From: Akkermansiaceae bacterium
GTDB lineage: Bacteria > Verrucomicrobiota > Verrucomicrobiia > Verrucomicrobiales > Akkermansiaceae
Length of the DNA stretch: 59,113 nucleotides
NCBI GenBank assembly: GCA_026421245.1
Contig: JAPKDJ010000021.1
Coordinates: forward strand, 1-59,113
Direction of reading: 5' to 3'
In this document: positions 8,824 to 16,409 of the stretch, piece by piece
How positions within the stretch are numbered: position 1 is the stretch's first letter
Layout of the letters: every line of letters begins with the position of its first letter
The notes under the pieces: generated by a model
Database searches by the model: none
What the model was told of the DNA's origin: nothing
The model's input: the letters and a program-made list of their open reading frames with translations, nothing else
Made by a program: the position numbers and the translations under genes

Positions 8824-9345
8824 TCAGGCGATGGGATCCGGGCAGTGAACGCGGCGCTGGCACTTGAGGCAGAAATCGCCGAGGTAAAGAGTGTCCACCC
8901 ATTCCATGAGAGGAGAGAGGTGCTTTGGTTCGTCGGTGATGAAGCCGGCTTCGAAGTTTCGGCGGAGGGGGCTTTTGGCGCCGATGCCTGCGCCAGTGAG
9001 GTTGGCGGAGCCGACGAAGGCTTCGAGGCCGTCGATGATGACCGCTTTGGTGTGGATTCGGGGGCAGAGGATCCGTTCGAAGAGATCACTTTCAATAAGA
9101 GCGGGGTAGCGGTCAAAGTCTTCCCTAAAACGCGGGCCGGGTTCCTTGGCGTGAAAGAGACGGACGGCGATGCCCTCGTTGATGAGATCTGAGAGGATTT
9201 CGAGAAGAGGGACGAAGCGCCGCCCTTTTTTGACATGGAGGTCCTTAATGTCGGCGGTGATGATCCACAGGAATTTTCTTGCGCGGGGAAGCATGTCGAC
9301 GATGACGCGTTGGTGGATGTCTTCGTTGAGGACGAGGTCGGTCAT
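8824..9345 (-). CDS. Single-HKD phospholipase D-like protein
   Basis: 173 residues with one HxKxxxxD motif: His98, Lys100 and Asp105 in IHTKAVIID. The usual Gly-Ser-Ala-Asn follows (VGSANLTGAG). Single-motif proteins of the PLD superfamily act as dimers and include nucleases (Nuc type) and lipid hydrolases. The C-terminus carries CLKCQRRVHC, a Cys/His arrangement that could bind zinc and is not part of the basic PLD fold. No signal peptide is evident, so a cytoplasmic nuclease is the more likely guess. Its ATG overlaps by four bases (ATGA) the stop of a frameshifted upstream frame, suggesting it was once the second gene of an operon. Confidence 0.85.
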   Translation of the reverse strand: MTDLVLNEDIHQRVIVDMLPRARKFLWIITADIKDLHVKKGRRFVPLLEILSDLINEGIAVRLFHAKEPGPRFREDFDRYPALIESDLFERILCPRIHTKAVIIDGLEAFVGSANLTGAGIGAKSPLRRNFEAGFITDEPKHLSPLMEWVDTLYLGDFCLKCQRRVHCPDPIA

Positions 9346-9507
9346 TTCAGTTGGTATGATATGGCAGGAAATGGTTCAAATTTCTTGATGACAAAGACAT
9401 CGGCGACATCTTGAGCTGCTCAAGAGCAACACGATCGTTGGACAAAAAGACGCCCGAGAATATAGAAGCATGCGCGGAGTAAAGGCCTCGAAGATATCCT
9501 GCGCCTC
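9342..9507 (-). pseudogene. Frameshifted gene remnant translationally abutting the PLD-like gene
   Basis: Two minus-strand frames read as one protein if joined near 9410: FSGVFLSNDRVALEQLK in one frame, then DVADVFVIKKFEPF in the next. The second frame stops with TGA at 9342-9344, overlapping the ATG of the PLD-like gene. A hydrophobic strand followed by SND/TND is seen near the end of PIN-domain nucleases, so a PIN-like toxin remnant is possible. That identification is weak. The stretch 9508-9623 upstream shows nothing more. Confidence 0.4.
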
Positions 9508-9623
9508 CTATCCAACCCTCACCTTTCATCCGAGCAATCCCGCGATTTTGTCTGTTGGTTAGAACTCCCAATTTTCACATCAATTTTTGTCGTGTCGTGT
9601 GGGTAGTAATAAAGAAACGGGCG

Positions 9624-11588
9624 CTAGCGCCGCACGGCAAAATTGATATAGCCGATGAACATTTCTTCATCGCTCTGTTCTCCGAATCTCACTGACTGAA
9701 CGGGGTCGGGGTTCTCTGGATTCTGGGGTGAGTTATCAAAGGCACCGCGCACGCGGATTTCTGTTCCCGCGGGCAGCCATTTTGGCTCGGCGAGACGATA
9801 GAGTAATTGCCAGTCAAAGATGTAGTGAGGCACCGAGAGAAGTTTCTCGACCTCGCCATTCGGATAGATCGCATCGTATTCCATCCGCGAGCCACGGAAG
9901 TGCATGTGAGGACTCAGCTCATAGAGGAGAGTTGGTTCCGTGGCCGATAGGACCACCGAGGCCTCGCGCGGATACTCGCGCACGCCCGGGGCAATGTTAA
10001 TGGAGGTCGTGCTGGCGGCGGTGGTGCGATACTCCATCTCCGGAGGAGTGGAGTGAAAGTAGAGACCAAGCTGAGTCGTGTCGGTCTGAGGTCTCCCGTT
10101 GGTTTGATAATGCATCTGAACGGTGAGGGTGGGATTCGCTTCAAGGAGTTTCCCTGAATTGGGAGGGAAGGCTATTGCCTGAACCCCCGGAACATACCCT
10201 GCGAAGTAGCCATTCAGCCCGGCACCCTGGATGAAGGCCTCAAAGGTGGATCCGATGAAGGCAAGGCTGTGGTGAACGACCTCGCGGTTGCCCGGCTTGA
10301 TGATGGCAGCCCGGAGATAGGTATCGGCTGGAATGTTCGGACTCAGTTCGATGTAACGATAATTCACCTCGCCATTGGCCGGGATGTTCTGAGTGGGAAT
10401 GGTGAGAATCATGTCCGGCTCGCCCAACTCTGCCGGCCAGTTGAAGGGGTATTTGCTGGGAGGCGGGGTGTTGGCGACAAAGTCCGCCAGGGGATCAGCC
10501 CCGTCACCCTTCAGTGCCCCTTGATCGATCCAGTCGACGAGCGCTCGTAAAGACTCCTCCGACAGGGACCAATCGTCCTCATAACTCCCGAACTCCGGAT
10601 CGGCGAACCAGGGCGGCATTTCGCCGGTGAGAGTGACTTCACGAATCTCGTGCGCCCACGACGCCAAGGACTCGTAGCTATCGAGCGAAAAGGGCGCGAT
10701 GTTGTTCGGGCTGTGGCAACGCACACAACTTTCGATGATCATGGGAGCAATGACCTCCTCGTAGGAAACAAGCTCTGTTGGGCCCAAGGGAAGAGGATGA
10801 CCAGTGGCTGGAGTGTGACGGTAAGTCGATGCTTGCCCGCCAAAAAATGCGGTGAGGGCATCGGAAAGATAGGATTGAGCAGGAGATCCGTCCACCGCAG
10901 GACGCTCGATCGCTCCCCGGTAGAAGACGGTCCACGAGGCGGTATCAATGGCAACCACTTCGGTGCCTCGGGCTACCTGATACGCCCGCGAGACCAATTG
11001 AGCCGAATCGTGAAGAATGGGGACATCCGTTTCCCAAGTGTCGGCAGTCGTCACGAGATCGGAGCGGTTCTCCGAGATCGGATCGATGATCCAAAACTCA
11101 GCGTCTTGCGCACCAAAGGAACTCTTCAAGTCCGTCAGAGTGGCTCCCAAAGATGGATCGGCATCCGGATCAGTGAAGAAGAGGACAATGGCCTTTTGGA
11201 AGCTGTAGTAATGCAGTTGTCGCGTGCGACCCTCGTGGTCGATCAGGCGGAAATCGGCGGCCTCTTCGCGCGGTGCGCTTCCGGGCCACTGCAAGAGTCG
11301 ATAGAACCCCGATCCCCGGTTAGGAACGAGAGGAGCGTTCCACTGAAAGGGGCTGGAGGGGAGACGGAGCGAGAGCAGAGGTTCCCAATTTTTCAGATCG
11401 GAAGAATACTCCAAGACATGATCTTGCGTCGGCTGGCCGTGGAGGTTGATCCGGATGGAGTCGTTATCCGCTGGCCGCACATCGACTGACAGCTCCTCTG
11501 CCAGCACTGGAGCAAACAACACCGAGGCCAAGGCCAAGGAGAACACGGGCGGGGCAATTCGCCTGGAGAGCATTCTTGAAAAGGTCAT
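9624..11588 (-). CDS. Exported redoxin / heme c / copper monooxygenase-like protein
   Basis: 654 residues. An export signal covers about 1-31. Residues 40-100 resemble the YSSDLKNW...FYRLL segment of verrucomicrobial exported proteins. A peroxiredoxin-like domain (about 105-255) follows but has no CxxC or peroxidatic Cys in the expected loop. A c-type heme motif CVRCH is at 288-292. The C-terminal half resembles the type II copper, ascorbate-dependent monooxygenase (PHM/DBH) C-terminal domain, with a His pair in NREVVHHSLAF and the copper-type PHMHFRG motif. Metal and heme binding are inferred from motifs, and the substrate is unknown. The protein at 37194 has the same order of domains without the N-terminal insert. 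Confidence 0.88.
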   Translation of the reverse strand: MTFSRMLSRRIAPPVFSLALASVLFAPVLAEELSVDVRPADNDSIRINLHGQPTQDHVLEYSSDLKNWEPLLSLRLPSSPFQWNAPLVPNRGSGFYRLLQWPGSAPREEAADFRLIDHEGRTRQLHYYSFQKAIVLFFTDPDADPSLGATLTDLKSSFGAQDAEFWIIDPISENRSDLVTTADTWETDVPILHDSAQLVSRAYQVARGTEVVAIDTASWTVFYRGAIERPAVDGSPAQSYLSDALTAFFGGQASTYRHTPATGHPLPLGPTELVSYEEVIAPMIIESCVRCHSPNNIAPFSLDSYESLASWAHEIREVTLTGEMPPWFADPEFGSYEDDWSLSEESLRALVDWIDQGALKGDGADPLADFVANTPPPSKYPFNWPAELGEPDMILTIPTQNIPANGEVNYRYIELSPNIPADTYLRAAIIKPGNREVVHHSLAFIGSTFEAFIQGAGLNGYFAGYVPGVQAIAFPPNSGKLLEANPTLTVQMHYQTNGRPQTDTTQLGLYFHSTPPEMEYRTTAASTTSINIAPGVREYPREASVVLSATEPTLLYELSPHMHFRGSRMEYDAIYPNGEVEKLLSVPHYIFDWQLLYRLAEPKWLPAGTEIRVRGAFDNSPQNPENPDPVQSVRFGEQSDEEMFIGYINFAVRR

Positions 11589-11839
11589 CGATCATTGGGG
11601 TAGTGCAAAATAGCTACAATACAAACTGAAAATCAATCCCCTTTCTCCAGGGGCCCTGCACACGGGAAGTGCAAAATCTAGATTCCGAAGTTTAATCTAC
11701 ACGCAATATAGGGGCATCCTAATTTCTCTGGATGCTCAGAAATCCTAACAAGATTGATTACTCCCATGGTTTCCCCGAGGGCTTCGAAGCCCGCCAACTG
11801 GGCACTGAAAACCTGTCCCAAAAGAACTGGAGCGTTCAC
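11589..11839. other. Intergenic, no gene seen
   Basis: The stretch includes the upstream region of the redoxin/heme/copper gene. The plus and minus frames crossing it are open by chance or as run-on of the SHD1 remnant. No promoter or terminator can be named with confidence. Confidence 0.4.
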
Positions 11840-12154
11840 ACTGAGGAGAAAAAAATCGAGGCTAATCAGATAGGAGATGACTTCGCTTTCCTTGAGCGCC
11901 TTGTCCGAACTGTCGTTTTTGATTTCAACCCGCATGCCAAAGGTCTGCCTGGAGGCCGGGGAGTATTTATTTCGATCCTTGGTCAGGCCCCGGTCAAAGT
12001 TGGGGCAAACCTCGATATCGGGAACTTTGTCAGTAATCTAGGCGGTGATGAAGGTTTGATCTTCTTCGCTGAGGGTTTCGCGACACGCCCACCTTTGAGG
12101 CGGATCGAAGCATGGCTCCGATGAGAAGTGAAACGAGAGGAGGAGCGGATTCAT
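11840..12154 (-). pseudogene. Remnant of a secreted SHD1-domain protein with an in-frame TAG
   Basis: From an ATG at 12154 the frame reads a short hydrophobic start (MNPLLLSFHFSS), then the characteristic end of an SHD1 domain (LSEEDQTFI). A TAG follows at 12038-12040 and after it, still in frame, a protein-like segment (DKVPDIEVCPNFDRGLTKDR ... MRVEIKNDSSDKALKE). In intact SHD1 proteins a Trp commonly stands near the position of the stop, so TGG to TAG is plausible. Most of the SHD1 domain is missing between the start and LSEEDQ. I read it as a dead gene with an internal deletion plus a nonsense change. Confidence 0.6.
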
Positions 12155-12237
12155 GGATTGATCTAAAAAGTTTTAGCGGGAAATCTTTCAAGGTGGCTTG
12201 TGCTTTCCATTGGCGGGGAGTGGATTAGATTTTCGGT

Positions 12238-13089
12238 GTGACTGCTGTCGAGCACAAGTTGTTGGGAGATCTTTTCCTGATGACGCTGATTTCGTTTTTT
12301 GGCCTTGCCTTGCCGGGCTACGCCTTGGTGCGGTTGATTTGGCCGGAGAGCGATTGGAATCTTGGCGGAAGTGTCTCGACCACGGTGATCAGGCCAATTG
12401 ATCTTGTGCTGGTGGCAGTCTACACGGCGTATTTTGTGGCAAGCTGGAAGAATTTGGTTGAGGGGCTCGCCACCGCAGATCTGAAGGTTCTGACAGCTGG
12501 TTCGGTGATGGGAGGAGCGGTTTTTATTCTCATTTTGGCGGCGCTGGCTCCGGCGGCACTTTTTCGACGGATCAATCTGATGGAATTTTTTGGTCTTCGC
12601 TGGAACCGGTGGAAGCACATTTTTTGGATTGGGCCGTGTTTTGTGATCGGAATGATGGTGGTGGGAGTGGTGATGATTCAGCTAGGCTGGCAGGAGTGGG
12701 TGAAGGCAAACTATGGTGGCGGGTCACAGCGGGTGGTACAAATGATAAGGGAGACCCAGGACATGGCGCTGCTCGGAGCGATTGTTTTTTCGGCGGTGGT
12801 GGTTGCCCCGATTGCGGAAGAGGTGATTTTCCGGGGATTTCTCTATCCGGTGGTAAAGAGGTATAGCGAGCCGTGGTTTGCGGCGATCTTTACGGGGTGC
12901 CTTTTTGGGGTGATTCACTTCAACTTGATGAGCTTTCCGCTCCTGGCTCTGATGGGTATTGTTCTGGTGGTCCTTTATGAAATCACGGGTTCCCTTTGGG
13001 TGCCGATCGCCTGTCATGCCGCTTTCAATGCGCTCCAAGTGGGCTTTATGATGTTGGCTCGGCTTTATGAAATTCCTCTGGCACCATGA
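12238..13089 (+). CDS. CPBP-family intramembrane glutamic protease (Abi/Rce1 type)
   Basis: 283 residues, very hydrophobic, with about eight membrane segments. The family motifs are present near the C-terminus: EEVIFRGF (EExxxR), then GVIHFN and ACHAAFNA, which carry the catalytic His and Asn. Relatives process CAAX-like proteins or confer bacteriocin immunity. The substrate here is unknown. A GTG start at 12238 gives the longest frame; a TTG a few codons in is the alternative. The stop overlaps the thiL start by four bases (ATGA), so the two are translationally coupled. Confidence 0.9.
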   Translation: MTAVEHKLLGDLFLMTLISFFGLALPGYALVRLIWPESDWNLGGSVSTTVIRPIDLVLVAVYTAYFVASWKNLVEGLATADLKVLTAGSVMGGAVFILILAALAPAALFRRINLMEFFGLRWNRWKHIFWIGPCFVIGMMVVGVVMIQLGWQEWVKANYGGGSQRVVQMIRETQDMALLGAIVFSAVVVAPIAEEVIFRGFLYPVVKRYSEPWFAAIFTGCLFGVIHFNLMSFPLLALMGIVLVVLYEITGSLWVPIACHAAFNALQVGFMMLARLYEIPLAP

Positions 13090-13961
13090 AAACTGTGGGA
13101 GAACTCGGCGAGGATGGCTTGATTGCGCAGCTCTGTGGTGGGTTGTCGGTTTCTGGGAAAGTAGTGGTGGGACCGGGAGATGATTGCGCGGTCGTCGGAG
13201 AAGGAGACTTGCTGACTCTTCTCAAGGCTGATGCAGTGGTGGCGGGGGTTCATTTCCTTGCTGGGGAAGATCCACGTCGTGTCGGCTGGAAGGCGGTGGC
13301 CCGGGTCCTCAGCGATTTTGCGGCAATGGGGGGGACCCCCGGTGAATTGTTGGTGACCATCGCGCTGGAAAATAAAACTCCGGTGGATTGGGTCATCCGG
13401 CTTTACGAAGGGATGACGAAGTGCCTCGATCAGCATGGAGGTGTCATCGTGGGAGGCGAAACGACGTCGCTGCCGGAAGGGGCGCCGGCGATGATTTCAG
13501 TGGCGGGCCGGGGGACGGTGAAGAGTTCCGAGGTTGTCACCCGATCCGGAGGTCGCCCGGGAGATGCCATCTATGTCACTGGAACACTTGGAGGTTCCAT
13601 TCGCGGAAAACATCTCGATTTCACACCGCGGCTTGAGGAAGCGAATTGGCTGACGCGGCATTTTAAAATCAACGCCATGATGGATCTCTCCGACGGTCTC
13701 GCCAAAGATCTTCCGAGGCTGGCCCGGATGAGCGGGTGTGGATTTGAAATCGACCGAGAGACCCTGCCTTTATCGGAAGGGATTTCGGTGGAAGAGGCTC
13801 TGGGCGATGGAGAGGACTACGAGTTGCTCTTCACCTCGGGAGATGAAATCGAAGGAACCTGGGGAACGACGTTCCCGGATCTACGCTTGACCAGGGTGGG
13901 GCAATTGATCTTGGGCAAAGGGAGCCCCCTTGAAGGAGGCTGGGACCATTTTAAGCGATGA
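13086..13961 (+). CDS. thiL: Thiamine-monophosphate kinase
   Basis: 291 residues, the usual length. The enzyme phosphorylates thiamine monophosphate to the active cofactor thiamine diphosphate in the cytoplasm. The AIR-synthase-type fold shows VGPGDDCAVV at the N-terminus (Asp ligands for Mg-ATP) and LLKADAVVAGVHF. GWKAVARVLSDFAAMGG and the MMDLSDGLAKDLPRLA motif are also present. No thiamine-biosynthesis gene and no recognisable TPP riboswitch is next to it. It is coupled to the CPBP protease gene instead and ends 9 bases from a converging ThuA gene. Confidence 0.95.
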   Translation: MKTVGELGEDGLIAQLCGGLSVSGKVVVGPGDDCAVVGEGDLLTLLKADAVVAGVHFLAGEDPRRVGWKAVARVLSDFAAMGGTPGELLVTIALENKTPVDWVIRLYEGMTKCLDQHGGVIVGGETTSLPEGAPAMISVAGRGTVKSSEVVTRSGGRPGDAIYVTGTLGGSIRGKHLDFTPRLEEANWLTRHFKINAMMDLSDGLAKDLPRLARMSGCGFEIDRETLPLSEGISVEEALGDGEDYELLFTSGDEIEGTWGTTFPDLRLTRVGQLILGKGSPLEGGWDHFKR

Positions 13962-13970
13962 AGTGTCTCC

Positions 13971-14963
13971 CTACTTCTTCGGCATGATCGGCGAGTTGAT
14001 ATCGGCCAGATCGGTAGGCTTGACGTTTTTCACCTCACCACCGAAGCCAAAGCGGGTGGGGGTGTAGGCTCCTACAAAGTCGATCTTGGCGTTCGCCTTG
14101 ATTTCCTTTTCGAGTCCGGCGGCCCAAAAGATTCCATTGATGATGAGTCGGCGGTAATTGGAATCGAGAAGGTCCTGGGATGCTCCCTGGGTCGAGTGGA
14201 AGACGCGGGCTTTTTTGCCATCTTTGGTCGAGTAGTGCCGAGTCCAAGTGGATGGGCTGGGCTTTTTATTTGGATCTGCAGGTGAGCCTTTTGTCATTCC
14301 GTTGAGCGGTTGGCTTTCGGTCAGAACGGTGAAGGTCTCATCTGGTATTCCCACATACGCTCCGGCCATGCAGAGGGCGTTGTTCTCAACACCCTTGAGG
14401 ATAGGGTTTTCCTTCTGAGAAGTGATGAGCTGAATGCGGGTTGCCTGCTTGTGGTTGCTGCCGTAGTGGCCGACCCAGGTATTTCCAAGGACTTGATGGC
14501 CAAATCCGTTTTTGAAGTCGTCTCCCGAATATTTGAAGTCGAACCGTGAGTAGGTTTTTCCCTTGGGAATCTTGAAGGCGTGGGAAGACGTGCGGAGTCC
14601 GACAACCGGGCCACCGCGTTCGACATAATCAGCGATGTGTTTCATCTGATTATCGGGAAGATCAAGGAATCGGGCGAAAATGACCATGAGATCAGCCTTC
14701 TGAAGTGCCTCAAGACCCTTGATGTCGGACGCCCCTGCTTTGATGTGCCCTTTCTCATCCACCCCAAAGAGAACAGTGGTTTTGAACCCGTGATGCTTGG
14801 AAAGAATGCGAGCTAAAGCGGGGCAAGTCTCTTCGGTCCGATACTCATGATCGGAAGCAACGAATACGATATGTTTCCCTTTGCCGGGTCCTTCGCCACC
14901 TTCGTAGGTGATTTGGCCTAGAAGGGGAAAAATGGTGAGAAGGAAGAGGGTGATGAATTTCAT
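13971..14963 (-). CDS. Secreted ThuA-domain protein
   Basis: 330 residues with a signal peptide (MKFITLFLLTIFPLLGQI). The ThuA fold (glutamine-amidotransferase-like, trehalose-utilisation family) begins at GKHIVFVASDHEYRTEETCP. Also seen are DLMVIFARFLDLPDNQM and GPVVGLRTSSHAF, with the C-terminal HYSTKDGKKARVFHSTQGAS. In this phylum ThuA proteins are periplasmic and occur with glycoside-processing and cytochrome genes. No catalytic activity is firmly established for this subgroup. The gene stands alone, converging on thiL. Confidence 0.9.
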   Translation of the reverse strand: MKFITLFLLTIFPLLGQITYEGGEGPGKGKHIVFVASDHEYRTEETCPALARILSKHHGFKTTVLFGVDEKGHIKAGASDIKGLEALQKADLMVIFARFLDLPDNQMKHIADYVERGGPVVGLRTSSHAFKIPKGKTYSRFDFKYSGDDFKNGFGHQVLGNTWVGHYGSNHKQATRIQLITSQKENPILKGVENNALCMAGAYVGIPDETFTVLTESQPLNGMTKGSPADPNKKPSPSTWTRHYSTKDGKKARVFHSTQGASQDLLDSNYRRLIINGIFWAAGLEKEIKANAKIDFVGAYTPTRFGFGGEVKNVKPTDLADINSPIMPKK

Positions 14964-15081
14964 GGATTCTCTCTACGTTACCAAAGATCAGATTCTCGCA
15001 TCAGGAATGACGAGATTTTTTGCTGCCGGAACCATTCCCATATCCGCAACGGATTAACTTTCCCCCAATTTTATCGATATC

Positions 15082-15433
15082 ATGAAAAAATCACTCGTTC
15101 TTTCCCTTGTTCTCGCGATTCCGGTGCTTGGTGATCATCACGCCAAAGCCACCAAGGGCAAAGTGGCATTGCCCGCCGGGCTTCCTACGAAGTCTGATCC
15201 CGCGGGCTTCAAGGGGGCCGGATTCAGCGCATTCTGCAACCGGAAAGATTTTTCCGGTTGGAAGAAAGTGGGAGGCACTGCCAGTGATGAGGTGAAAGAC
15301 GGAGAGATTCGTGCTGGTTTCACCGATAGCGACGAGAAAAATACTATCCATGAAGGGCTTCATGGCCTTCCAGGTTCATGGCGGGCCATCGGGCGATATT
15401 CTCTGGAAAAACGTTTGCCTTAAGGCCCTCTAG
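15082..15433 (+). pseudogene. DUF1080 (3-keto-disaccharide hydrolase-like) gene with internal deletion
   Basis: The first part keeps a signal peptide (MKKSLVLSLVLAIPVLGDHH) and the typical beginning of DUF1080 (DFSGWKKVGGTASDEVKDGE). The frame then goes wrong near 15355. In the next frame 15357-15433 encodes the typical end of the same domain: GFMAFQVHGG ... ILWKNVCLKAL then TAG. The roughly 100-130 residues between these ends in an intact protein are absent. So it is one gene with both ends left, the middle lost and a frame change at the junction. An intact relative is at 22923. Confidence 0.75.
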
Positions 15434-15462
15434 GAAGATCACCGGATTTGATTTTCAACCAA

Positions 15463-15511
15463 CCTGCTGGAAGCTCTGAAAAAACAGAGTGACCAGCGGG
15501 CTTTCTTTTTT
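15463..15511 (+). terminator. Rho-independent terminator
   Basis: CCTGCTGG-aag-CTCTG at 15463-15478 pairs with CAGAG-tga-CCAGCGGG at 15485-15500 across an A-rich loop, followed at once by CTTTCTTTTTT (15501-15511). It lies 30 bases beyond the DUF1080 remnant, and only 13 bases separate the T run from the start codon of the phosphoesterase at 15525. Confidence 0.8.
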
Positions 15512-15524
15512 AATGATCAACGCC

Positions 15525-16409
15525 ATGAATCGTCGTAATTTTACCCGTATTAGTTCCCTGACCCTTGGAGGGGGTTCGGTTTTGAGTGCTGAGGGGGAAA
15601 AATCCGGTAAGACACCGAAGGAGATCCTCGCGCTCGGTCTCCTGACGGACGTTCATTACGCCGACAAAGATACGAGAGGAAATCGAATGTATCGTGAGAG
15701 CCTGGCGAAGGCGAAAGAAGCGGCCTTGTTTTTCAAAGAGAAGAAGCCGTCAGCGGTTGTTTGTCTTGGCGATCTCGTCGACGCGGCTCCGTCGGTGGAA
15801 ACCGAAATTTTCTACCTTGAGAAGATCACCAAAGTTCTCGATGTGTGCGGTCTGCCCCGTCATCACGTTCTTGGAAACCATTGTGTTGCGACTCTCACCA
15901 AGGAGGAATTTTTCAAACACTCCGGATCGGTCAACAAGCAGGGGCACTATTCCTTCGATTTGAAAGGGAAGCACTTCGTCGTACTGGATGCTTGTTACAA
16001 CTCCAAGATGGAACCCTACGGGCGCGATAATTTTGTCTGGCATGATTCTAACATGACTGCCGAGGAGATCGAATGGCTCGAGAAGGATCTCAAAGCCACC
16101 AAGAATCCGACCGTGGTTTTCGCCCACCAGCGGCTCGATGTGGATCGCCCGAATAAGCATGCCATCAAGCAATCGAGCAAAGTGCGAAAAATCCTTGAGA
16201 CTTCTGATAAAGTGACCGCGGTCTTTCAGGGACACAGCCACAAGAATGAACTCAAGACGATCAATGGGATTCCCTATTGCACCTTGGCGGCGATGATTGA
16301 GGGGAGTGGAGTTGAAAATAATTCTTACGCGCTCCTTCGTTTCTTCGATGACGGGAAGGTGACCCTTGAAGGCTATCGCCGTCAGATGAGCAAGGAATTC
16401 AAAGGCTGA
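15525..16409 (+). CDS. Exported calcineurin-like metallophosphoesterase
   Basis: 294 residues from the ATG at 15525, chosen because it begins a twin-arginine-like signal (MNRRNFTRISSLTLGG). The dinuclear-metal motifs appear in order: LLTDVHYADKD (DxH), VCLGDLVD, VLGNHC (GNH), VFAHQR and FQGHSHKN (GHxH). Fold and metal centre are those of purple-acid-phosphatase/cyclic-nucleotide phosphodiesterase relatives. The substrate is not deducible. A strong terminator lies just upstream, so transcription must either read through it or begin within it. The gene converges on the SHD1-hydrolase with no gap. Confidence 0.9.
   Translation: MNRRNFTRISSLTLGGGSVLSAEGEKSGKTPKEILALGLLTDVHYADKDTRGNRMYRESLAKAKEAALFFKEKKPSAVVCLGDLVDAAPSVETEIFYLEKITKVLDVCGLPRHHVLGNHCVATLTKEEFFKHSGSVNKQGHYSFDLKGKHFVVLDACYNSKMEPYGRDNFVWHDSNMTAEEIEWLEKDLKATKNPTVVFAHQRLDVDRPNKHAIKQSSKVRKILETSDKVTAVFQGHSHKNELKTINGIPYCTLAAMIEGSGVENNSYALLRFFDDGKVTLEGYRRQMSKEFKG

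Noticed and set aside
10650-11489. Plus-strand open frame of 279 codons
   Set aside because: Antisense to the redoxin/heme/copper gene; no domain.
13000-13086. TPP riboswitch before thiL
   Set aside because: The space is coding sequence of the CPBP protease and shows no THI-box pattern.
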